Shown: piece by piece, positions 55,160-64,000 of the stretch
How positions within the stretch are numbered: position 1 is the first letter of the stretch
Layout: every line of letters begins with the position of its first letter
Assembly (NCBI GenBank): GCA_019787685.1
Contig: JAHNUO010000020.1
Location: 310,001-374,000, forward strand
Reading direction: 5' to 3'
DNA from: Chiua virens
Lineage: Eukaryota > Basidiomycota > Agaricomycetes > Boletales > Boletaceae
DNA length: 64,000 bases
Translations under genes and position numbers: made by a program
The notes under the pieces: model-generated
The model's database searches: none
The model's input: only the letters and a program-made list of their open reading frames with translations
Told to the model about the DNA's origin: nothing

Positions 55160-56500
55160 ATGACTCCGCAATGAGTCGTCAAAATGCACACCAGACCACA
55201 AGCTGACCTTGGAATGACATTACTGCTGCTAAAATCCACGCCGCCCTGCAGCAACTGACGCAGGCATTATTGCTGGGCATCAAACCATAATCTTGAATGT
55301 TCACACTAGCCGGTCATAGGTGCCGGTGAGTCAGAGGCAAGATCTGAACACATAGTAGGCTTAAGCATGCAACGTGTATCGGGAAGTGACTTTGTATGAC
55401 TGTGTGACTTCGTGTGACTTGCCAAATTGGTAGTAAGGTTTACATTTACATTGGGGACATGTACAGGACAAATGCTAGTACATATGATATTGATATAGAA
55501 AGGATCTAAGCTGTTACAATCACACAATATACTATCCTAATCCCCCTATTTTTCGCCTATTTTTCCATATTTTTCCCTTTGCATTTGAGCTTGCTATAAG
55601 CATTCCATTCCTTCCGAGTTTCCGAGTTTCCGGAGTTTCCGAAATTCCCACACTCTCGGAAACTCCGGAACTGAACACTTAGCAAATACAAAGTGATATA
55701 TGATTGAATACATTAACCCAGGCCTTGCCATGGCCTAGAACCACTAAACCCTTGACCAGTCTAGACCATACAAGCCCTCAGACACCCTCCAGACTCATAG
55801 TATGTCATTCCATTCTACACATGCTCACCTCATGCCTACCCTCATATCCATTCTCCCTCATGTCTATGATGCAATTACATTCTATGGCTATGTATTCTAG
55901 ATCCATATACCCTATACCCATTCAAACCCTTGTCCCATAGCATAGCATATCTGTAGATTTAGTTTACACTTGTACAAACAGTAGAATAGTATAAAAGGGA
56001 CATCCCCAACTCACTGAAGGACCCAGTCTTGTCCTTCTGGAGTTTCCCCAAGCCTCTCTAGTCACACAGACTCGCTTTCATTGTCCTTCCAGCAAATAAC
56101 TTAAGCCTGTAAAGGTTTGGTTGTTTCATAAGCTGTCTGGACATATTGCATGACTCAGGCTGAGGCCAGGACATTTTATCGGCGAATTCACTTCGAGATA
56201 TGCATCAAGTCAGCAGCCACAGTTTTACGCTCTTGGGCCTGCGTGTTGGTCCCTAGCCAAGGCATTTATTGGTGAAGTCGCTTCAAAGTACGTGCCATGT
56301 GAACATCGGTTTTGCACTTCAAGTTCTGGGCTCGTGGATTAATCCCCAAAATTTTCTGAGTATGCTCTGCTGGGGTGACACCGCTGTCTGCCACTGGCTC
56401 CTGCACGTTGAAGAAGCCATTGAGAAAGATCTCTCTCAGAATGTCGTAAGTGAGGGGCGTCTGATTTGAACCTGAACGGCTATGAGCAATCGCAGTGTAA
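55160..56500. other. Gene-free stretch with LTR-like signals
   Basis: No coding frame supported. 55612-55680 has repeated ccgagtttccg and its inverse (ctcggaaactccgg), able to fold. About 55993 there is a TATAAAAGGG promoter-like motif. 56175-56260 and 56265-56350 are an imperfect tandem duplication of about 90 bp. These look like the remains of an LTR or promoter but no boundary could be fixed. Confidence 0.4.
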
Positions 56501-56502
56501 AG

Positions 56503-59024
56503 TTATTGAACCCAAGGCTTGAGGCACTGAAAGTATGGTGTGAAGTGATTTAGTATGACTTGCATGTAGACTTCTCCAGTCTTCTTAGTCCAGAGGGATT
56601 CTATATCAGAAGGTGTTTTACAGTTCACCCAGTGCTCCAAACACATGGTGTGAGTGGGGAGAGACTTCTCTCCCAGACCCGTGTAGAGAACACAAATCCA
56701 GATGAAGACATAGATAAGCAATTTGAGATTGTGTTCTGGCTTATGAGCAGTGTTGTACAAGGGTTCAGGCCCAAAGGCACGTAAGATGTCGAGTGCCATA
56801 AAGGGAATTGTGCCCTGGGTGAGAACGCGAGTGAGTTCAATATGGTGGCACATGAGCAAAAGCGATGTACCATTCGTTCACCTCAGATATGGTTGATTCA
56901 TCCTCCATTAGCTTGGCGTAATCGAAATCGATCAAGAGACCACGGCAGTACTTGTGCTTTCGGAGTATTTGTTCTCTCTTAGCTAGACGGCTGAGAATGT
57001 TCAAATTCTTTGATGCAAATGGCCATTCTTCGCCGCAGCCATAATCAAACACATACAGGTACATCAGCAAATTCCGAATGCTGATGTCCTGATGTAGAAT
57101 GTTACATTCGCGGACAAGTAACTCGTGAACTATTATTTTACATCAGTGGAACAGCCTTCACACTGTTGAAAGTTTGGGCTTGCCACACAAGTAAATCAAT
57201 GTCTAGGCTCACAAAAACTATCTCAATTGGCTTCATTTGATGGAAATTTTACCTTGTGAAATTTTGAGAAGAAGTTTAGAGGCAGGATTTTTTTTCGAAA
57301 ATCTGTCCAGTTCTAGACAGTTGGGAACCTTTCTGTCGAAAACTGTCCAGAGCTGTCCAGCACTGTCCAGATAATGGTTGGTTTGCTGATGTATTAGTGC
57401 CATCGTAACTCGCACAACCAGCTTGATACTGACCATCAATGATGTCGATGAAGACACTGAGAAGTTCCTGGATGCAACAGAATTCATCTAACGGGGCGCC
57501 AAGGGGGTCGAGAAGTAAGCGACGATGGATGCAAACCTCTGCAGTGTCGTCCGTAGAGTATAGATAATCGGGTCGGTGTAGGGCGGTTGAATCCTCTACC
57601 CCATTTATTACGACTGTCCATGCCCTGATGAGAGTAGGAAGCCCATGCACCAATCCTTTCTCCTTTATTCGCTCCAACATCTGTTCCTCAGTTGTGGTGC
57701 GCCCGACGCAAGTCCAAGAGGTCTTGACAACATACTCTTTGGTGGAACCAGCTTTCTTCACAGCAAAGCAAAGTGTTCCCCGTCCATGGATAGAGTTGCT
57801 GCTGAAAATGAGCCTCGTGATGATGTATTCTTCATCACCAATTCAAATTGTCGGAGAATGACGAAGTCGAAGGCATCAGTCAACGACAGGAGAGAAGAAG
57901 ATCGTGGGATCGTAACCAACAAACTCCTTGGGGGTGAAGGTGAGCATGTAAAGTACATGGAGAAGGACGTCAGCTTGATGGTGAAGAGAATACGCTAACG
58001 AGTGAACAATGCCGGAACGGTCGAAAAGGTGAAAGCGGAATTGCTGGCCACGAAAGATGGATAGCGCAATCAGAAACCGACAGCCAGGTTGTGACACGAA
58101 AATGGCATAGGCTTTCCTCGTGACTTGCTTCCACAGAGAGGACGAGTCTTCCGAGCTAGTGAGCTCGATGAAAGACATGACGTGACACCACGAGTTTGGC
58201 CCATTGGGGTCAAATGGATCCTTCTGGAGAAGTGTGATGTCAGGTTTCATCTTCAAGTCTACATCCGCTGGTGCAGGTCTTGTAGTGAATTCAGCAGACC
58301 AGCGACGTTGTTCATCGGCCAGAACTCACATTTGCAGTCTTGTGCATGCCTGTCGAGTTGGGCCCATCGAGTGTGATGAACGCACAGCGTCCAGTACACA
58401 GTTTAGCCACGATGCCACCTTCGTCTCCTCTGACCCTGGCTTTGGTATGTATGTGCCTTCTTCACTCTCCGTCACCGGATTAAGGTCGGAGTCTTGCACT
58501 GTCCTCGTAATGGTGAATTGTCGCTGACTGTGGTTCTTACGACGTCGTCCCGATGAGCTACCCTCCGACAACTTGAATTTGGATGCTCTCCCATTCCGCA
58601 TCCCCCTACTGGTAGCTGTGGCGGTGGAAGATTCTCGAGGTGCCTGGGCCTAAAGAACGAATGGGATCACAAGCAGCTGCCAAGTGTGAGACTTATGGTC
58701 ATAAAGTTCCTCACTCAACAGTGAGAGATCTGGGGTTTGAACCTTTGTATGCGACTGATAGATCCGAAACATGTACTGGACATATTGCGGGTCATGCTTC
58801 GACTTGTTGTCCCTCCTCCACTGTGGTGGCTCCTCGAGGGTGGCATTGAGCAATTCATTTTGCAGGTCCTGGTCTAGAGGCACGGCCTGGTAGAGCTTCA
58901 CAGAAGTGGGTATCGATGCCGTTTTCAGGATAAATGGTGTGAATGAGTTCGAGGTGATAGCATTTCGAGGTGGTGGTGTGACATTCATCGAGCTGAAGTC
59001 GGGGATGAAACGGACACTGTACAA
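56503..59024 (-). CDS. FunK1 fungal-type protein kinase, multi-exon, approximate model
   Basis: Minus-strand pieces run in the FunK1 order. N-terminal parts are at 59024-58650 and 58601-58326; K-P-D-I-T-L-L and following at 58256-57876; the lobe with K-T-S-W-T...E-Q-M-L-E-R-I-K at 57761-57430; the catalytic loop L-H-Q-D-I-S-I-R-N (about 57094-57068) with L-L-I-D-F-D-Y-A-K (DFG-like, about 56935); and G-T-I-P-F-M-A-L-D-I-L at 56820. HQDIS in place of HRD, and DFD in place of DFG, are usual in this family. Splice sites were not all resolved and some stops lie between pieces (57230-57430), so it may be a slightly broken copy. Confidence 0.65.
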
Positions 59025-59153
59025 TTGCCAATCTGCTGTCTATGTGCCACATATTTGACACTTGATGTCATCATATCAACAAACAGTTCTAGAACTCCGC
59101 AACCAGCCCTGAAATGTCAAATGTAGTGTATAGCAACCAAGTCTGCATATCTA

Positions 59154-59865
59154 CTACAGTGTGAGGGAATAGTAGGCTTGCTTATTCCAGTATTTGTTGA
59201 GCCAAAAGTTGGTGCAGAGCTCGTAGCTATTGTGGACAGTAAGGTGTGAGTTGGCTTCCTTACCAAACTGCGGGATAATGTGAGCGGGTGAACGAATACA
59301 GTCCAGAGGTATGACGTCTCCGAGGTGCGAACTGTCCCTTCTTGTTGCCCATTTCAGAGAATGTAGACCAGATGCAAAGTCCGCTCCAGATGAGACATTG
59401 AAGCGGTGCACGTAGGCAAAGAACATGTTGATACCAGGTACGTGGAAAATGAGACGGAGTTGTATGACGAGATGCCCTGTGACTAGATTCAGTCCATGTG
59501 GGGGAGTTGACGACGTGAAAGCATGTATGTACCATTCAAACCTCCGCAAGGCCAATCACTACTGGCTGTAGGGCTGATGATTGCGCAATCATAACAGCCA
59601 CAAGGATGTTGTTGCGAGGGGGGGGCAATTACGAGGGTTTGTGGGGGCTCGACAGATTCCGGGTTGTGCCATGTACGCAGTTGCACCCGGATTTTAGACC
59701 AAATTTGCAGTCTGTCCGTCAAAAGGATAGAGTCAAACGTAGCCGGTCTTTGCCCTGTCAGATCATGTGGTTCGCCATTTGAACAGCGATCTAGGCACAC
59801 TTGGATGGCGTCATTCAAGTTGGGGAGGCTAAAACATTCTGAAGCTTCTGTTATGGTCATGCTAA
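59154..59865 (-). mobile_element. Plavaka-type element fragment with DUF6830-like domain
   Basis: Frames 59860-59489 and 59555-59154, separated by a probable short intron, carry E-C-F-S-L-P-N-L-N-D-A-I, P-P-Q-T-L-V-I-A-P-P, V-H-R-F-N-V, G-D-V-I-P-L-D-C-I-R-S-P-A-H-I-I-P-x-F-G and N-F-W-L-N-K-Y-W-N-K. This is the C-terminal DUF6830-type region of mushroom Plavaka elements. The upstream catalytic part is missing: 70 bp further on the family B LTR begins at 59938. Confidence 0.7.
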
Positions 59866-59937
59866 AAGAGGGTTTGAGAGCTAAGTGGAAAGCTGTAGTA
59901 GATGACGCAAACGTTCGAAGAGGTAGTGGTACCCCGG

Positions 59938-60554
59938 TGAAGGTAATATATCCCGGCTGTAGTGCAATACTCAGGGGGATTGAAAGAAATAGAAAGAGGA
60001 TGAAGGAATGCGATTCCGTTCAACCCAGGGACAACACTGAGTTGGTGAACGACGAATAATGGTTTTTGAGTAGTCCGAGATGAATCCAGGGCGAATCCGG
60101 ATTAAAACGGATAGAAAGGCGGACACGGCAGTCCGATCCGGATTGAGAAAATATGAGGAGAGCAAGAGAAAACGAACGTCGACTGAAAACGATGTGAGAC
60201 AGATGCACACGGGCAAAAAGCTACTGTATTTTTGTCAATACAGTGAATTTATAGTCCTCGGGAATACCCTCAGACTCGTCCTAAGTAAGGATAATAATAA
60301 AAAAAGAAGGTTTTCGTACGGTATAAAGTTCGAGAGGCACCTGAATGTCCCTGCAAGGGCTGCATGACATGGTCTAGCCAATGCTAAGTACAAATAAGGA
60401 GCATCAAAAATAAAATAAAAGAGTCCAAGGCAAATCGGGCGTGGATACAGCAATCCGGATGAGTTCACACAAGCAAACAGATCAGGATCGGGATCGGGTG
60501 ACGACAGGGTGCGGAAACATGCTATGCGAGCACAGGGAATACCTATTCCCTACA
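59938..60554 (-). mobile_element. 3' LTR of family B element
   Basis: Read on the minus strand it starts TGTAGGGAAT and ends TACCTTCA; 617 bp. It is nearly identical to the nested LTR at 47984-48599 and to the partial LTR at 63803-64000. The 4 bp beyond its end are CCGG; the matching duplication lies outside the window. Confidence 0.9.
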
Positions 60555-62604
60555 CCCGACGGGGACTTTAGATGCTGACTGTCCCCAGTCAGCCCGATGT
60601 GTATGGGGATGCGGTTGGTGGTTCAACGTGACAGTTGCAGATGGCAGCGGATGGGTCCAGATACGAAAGGGTGACGGATACGACGACAGAGATGGTGATG
60701 GCAATGAGAGTGATGAGAGAGACGACGACAGAGATGACAAGAGTGATGATGGCTGCACAGTGACGACGACAGAGATGACGACAGGGATGATGATGATGAC
60801 TGGTGATAGCGGCACAGTGACAATGATCCGCAAATGACAGGATCGGATAGTGATCGCGACGGTGTGATGCATGGCGTTTCTGTGTGTCTGTTGTCTATAG
60901 TCTCGCGCATGAAGGCATGGTGAATGATGTGTGGCCGTAATCTGCGATGCAAAGTGTGTGTGATGGTTTTGTGTTCATCACAGTGATAGCATCTCTGGTA
61001 TGCGTCGATCGTCCTGCGTGAATTCTGCTTGTCCGCATGTGTCCAGTGTGATCCAATGTGATCTGGTCGGCCGAGTTTGCTATCTGCTGCTCGCTGTGTG
61101 ATCCGAATACGAAGAAAAGAACTGTATGGTTGAACGTGAAAGAGATGATAAGAAAGAGAAAAAAACAAAATGAAACCAATTGGCGAGTGTCCGACTCGGC
61201 TTGTCTTCGTCGTGCGTCTTTCGCATCTATACCTGCAACGGATGCCCTTTTGTGATACCTAAAAACGTCCGGAAACAATCCAGATACGACCGGATAAAGT
61301 GCGTTGTGCCTATGCGCGTTTGAAGAGCAGAAGTGGTATGTAGCAGATGAGGGCACGAACTCTAGATGATTGCAATAACGAAGTAGTGAATTGAGTGGTA
61401 GAAGAAATGAATGGACTATACGATTGTGTGTTGGTTTTTCTATATGGTATTCTTTTCTTTTCTTTTCTGTGATGGTTTCTTGTTCAATGAGTAATGATCG
61501 ATCACCGGACTAAACCCGGGGTGAGATAGAGATCTGCCGGACGAATACCGGGGATGAAACAGAGATGAAACGGATATCAAAAGAATGATTTCAATGACTG
61601 AAATTGTGAAAATGCGAAAAGTTGCATGTGGAAACCAAGGCAGTCTTGTAGACCCCTCCCCCCTGGGTAGGCCATATCTGATGACCTCCCGGTCATCCAG
61701 ATAATGCTGTGGAGAAAGGGTGAGGGCATCTCGATGATAGTGAAAAAAAAGAAACAGTCAGATTCCCGGGTCGAAGGGAAAATGCGACTGAACCGTGTTG
61801 GCCGGGTCATCAAATAAACCCAATGTGGGCAGAGATGGCTGAAGCATAAACTGAAATGACAAGACGCATGCATTAGTGTAAAATTGAGAGAGAGGGAAAC
61901 GGATTGGGAGAGCAGCGAAGGGCATGCGTAGTTTCGATAACCGGCTCAGAACCGATTGAACCGGTGAGGCATGGGTCCTTGGATACGGCCGTAAACGTGG
62001 AGGTAGCGGCTCGGATGAGATGAGTGGTGGCATGGTTGCGGAAGTGAGGGGCAAGGTCGATAGCAGCGAGGGCGGTTTGTTGAAAAAGAACGAGGGTGAT
62101 GGGCGTGGCTGCAATGTGCGCACTTCATGGGGTATAGGAACTGCGCAGAAGAGTGCATTTAGCTTCAATCCATGGCCAGAAACCGATCGAACCGGTGAGG
62201 TGCTCATCCTCGGATACGGTCGTAAATGCAGAGATGGCGGTTTGTTGAGGAAGGATGAGGGCAATGAGAGTGGCTGCAATTTGCGCACTTCATGGGGTAT
62301 AGGAACTGCGCAGAAGAGTGCATTTGGCTTCGATACCCGGCCAGAAACCGATTGACCCGGCAAGGTACTACAAATCCTCGGATACGGCTGTAAATGCAGC
62401 AACAGCGGTTTGGACATGATAGGTGATGGGACAGCTTTAGGGATGAGAGACCGACTGGGCAATGTGGGTGGTGATGGATCCGACATGATCCGAGCTATCC
62501 GGATAGATGTTTTCGGTGACGCGGCCGGCGTGCTGCTATCGCAAACGGATGGCGATGATGGTGGATCCGGTGGTGATAAAACAGTTGTGTCTTCTGGAGG
62601 CAAG
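60555..62604 (-). mobile_element. Non-coding internal region of family B element
   Basis: About 2 kb between gag and the 3' LTR with no protease, RT, RNase H or integrase motif in any frame. 60655-60800 is a gatgacgacagagatg-type simple repeat, 61455-61475 a ttttc run, and 61960-62420 a tandem repeat (listed separately). The frame at 62603-61758 is a Pro/Ser-rich by-product of that repeat or a gag extension. Confidence 0.6.
61960..62420. repeat. Tandem repeat of about 166 bp inside family B element
   Basis: About 2.5 units share tttgttga..., gcgcacttcatggggtata and ggaactgcgcagaagagtgc. Two clear unit starts lie near 62075 and 62241. The third is degenerate. Confidence 0.75.
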
Positions 62605-62612
62605 TGAGGTGG

Positions 62613-63536
62613 TCATGCTAAGCCAGGTGGGTGAGAGGGAAGTGAGTGGGATGAGAGTATGCGCCCAGTTGGCCATTTTGTCATAGCCAAAAACGTCGAT
62701 CTGCTGAGCTGCAATCTGGTACTATGCGACGGATGGGTGAGTGGTGGCGTGAGGTTTGTTGATGGCGACTTCATAGTCATCCGAGGTGACAGAGGTGGCA
62801 AGGTTGGTGTGGTCGATGGTGAGAGCGATGGGGTGGGCGAGTCGGGTTGTGACGTATCTGAAGAGGGCGAAGGTGGTTGGATTGGTTGTGGTGATGGATC
62901 CGAGGGCATCCGGATTGATGTATGCACGAGTACATCCGGTGGCAGAGAGATTGTGCCTGAGGAGGGTGAGCATAGTGGGTGAGATGTGTTGGGGCAATCC
63001 GGTTCATCTTGCTCCTGTGTTTCGGCATGCGGTACCACAAATTTGACAGCTGTGAGAGGCAGATCAGCACAGACGGGTTCAATTGAGACATTACCGGATT
63101 GCTCAGGATTGCATTCTACTATCCTTGAATAGACCCGGATGGAATCACTTCGCGGCGTGTGATCTGCTAGATTCGACAAGGTGGACACTGAGGCAAGGAT
63201 GGGGTCGGTGGTGATGTCGATGGATGGTTCTGGAACGTAAAGTGGGTAGTCGTCGTCGTATGATGAGTACCAGTGCTGGACATCTGCTACGAACGTTGAC
63301 CAATCTGGCTGCACTGCGAGTACTTGCTGCGATGTCCGCCATAGCTCGGTGTCTTCTGGGTAGGCATACCAGATGGCTGTATTAATCTTCTGTGCGTCCG
63401 TGAGTCCAATGCTCGTAGCTAACTGATCAACGTATTTCAAAAAGGCAGGTAACTGTGATGGAATGGTCGCATCGAAACGTGGGGCACTAGGGGCAGTCCG
63501 GAAGGGCAGCTGTAGGAGATATCCGGGTGATGGCAT
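62613..63536 (-). CDS. Gag-like ORF of family B LTR element
   Basis: The 307-residue frame starts at ATG 63536, about 265 bp inside the 5' LTR. The first 95 residues resemble a Ty3-type gag capsid start: A-P-R-F-D-A-T-I, L-P-A-F-L-K-Y-V-D-Q-L, Q-K-I-N-T-A-I-W-Y-A and W-x-x-F-V-x-D-V-Q-H-W-Y. The rest is Pro/Ser/Thr-rich with no zinc knuckle. The element is probably mobilised in trans by a complete relative. Confidence 0.65.
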   Translation of the reverse strand: MPSPGYLLQLPFRTAPSAPRFDATIPSQLPAFLKYVDQLATSIGLTDAQKINTAIWYAYPEDTELWRTSQQVLAVQPDWSTFVADVQHWYSSYDDDYPLYVPEPSIDITTDPILASVSTLSNLADHTPRSDSIRVYSRIVECNPEQSGNVSIEPVCADLPLTAVKFVVPHAETQEQDEPDCPNTSHPLCSPSSGTISLPPDVLVHTSIRMPSDPSPQPIQPPSPSSDTSQPDSPTPSLSPSTTPTLPPLSPRMTMKSPSTNLTPPLTHPSHSTRLQLSRSTFLAMTKWPTGRILSSHSLPSHPPGLA

Positions 63537-63780
63537 AGTAACGACTCGGATGGTGGCACAGGTCGCCGTGTGCCGTGACAGGTGTCGTCTGACTTGTCTG
63601 ACGTCACTTAGAGTTCTGCGGCGGCGTAAGGGTAGTGGTGCAGGGTTCGATAGGGGTGATGATGCTATGCAAGGAGGTGTTAACTGAGGCGAAAATTTTC
63701 TGAGAGTGAAGCGAAGGTGTGTCGTGAGTGAGGTGAATAATGAGTGGATGGGTTGTCGTTGTCTGTACCAACTTCTGGAA

Positions 63781-63800
63781 GTCCCTCGCAGTGGGCTCCA
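63781..63800 (-). promoter_or_regulatory. Candidate primer binding site of family B element
   Basis: Two bases after the 5' LTR end (minus-strand sense) the sequence starts TGGAGCCCACTGCGAGGGAC, as expected for a site complementary to a tRNA 3' end (...CCA). I could not assign the tRNA. Confidence 0.55.
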
Positions 63801-63802
63801 GT

Positions 63803-64000
63803 TGAAGGTAATATATCCCGGCTGTAGTGCAATACTCAGGGGGATTGAAAGAAATAGAAAGAGGGTGAAGGAATGCGATTCCGTTCAACCCAGGGACAAC
63901 ACTGAGTTGGTGAACGACGAATAATGGTTTTTGAGTAGTCCGAGATGAATCCGGGGCGAATCCGGATTAAAACGGATAGAAAGGCGGACACGGCAGTCCG
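63803..64000 (-). mobile_element. 5' LTR of family B element, cut by the window edge
   Basis: About 198 bp identical or nearly so to the matching part of 59938-60554. With the gag orientation this makes it the 5' LTR of an element about 4.5 kb long. Confidence 0.88.

Overview
The window reads as nuclear DNA of a mushroom-forming basidiomycete (Agaricomycetes). The reasons are dense short spliceosomal introns (about 46-69 bp, GT...AG), FunK1 kinase, DUF6532, DUF4419, F-box/LRR and WD40 families typical of that group, and many decayed Ty3-, Copia-, Plavaka- and RecQ-type mobile elements. No species can be named from the sequence alone.

Layout. 1-5 kb: fragments, namely a minus-strand coiled-coil gene running off the left edge and broken by a 19-bp duplication, a WD40 remnant and a retropepsin-like remnant. 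5.0-8.7 kb: a small secreted histidine-rich repeat protein and a long low-complexity ORF. 9.1-13.4 kb: a complete three-exon phosphatidylserine decarboxylase and a complete two-exon DDE transposase with a SAP-like C-terminal region, both on the minus strand. 14-22.7 kb: a locally duplicated family (WD40 + coiled coil + an unrecognised conserved C-terminal tail) in three differently damaged copies, the third fused to an F-box fragment. 24.5-28.8 kb: an uncertain plus-strand gene, a complete HAP3/NF-YB subunit and a complete three-exon coiled-coil protein. 29-34 kb: a mobile-element graveyard (DUF6589-like N-terminus, dead RecQ helicase, C-rich satellite, solo LTR, TA-flanked MITE). 34.3-41.1 kb: three tandem DUF4419 genes sharing exon structure, with a palindromic minisatellite between the first two. 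42.2-43.5 kb: a complete eight-exon short-chain dehydrogenase. 44-64 kb: almost wholly repetitive: F-box/LRR relic, Copia gag, Plavaka C-termini, a Ty3-like element with a nested solo LTR and an antisense ORF, a truncated DUF6532 gene, a FunK1 kinase, and a non-autonomous LTR element running off the right edge.

The likely working genes are the PSD (phosphatidylethanolamine synthesis), the CCAAT-binding subunit, the dehydrogenase, the DUF4419 array and perhaps the secreted His-rich protein. They are isolated single-function genes; no biosynthetic cluster is visible. The least explained feature is the C-terminal tail shared by three duplicated copies (16.0, 19.7 and 22.3 kb), whose differences between copies are mostly synonymous.
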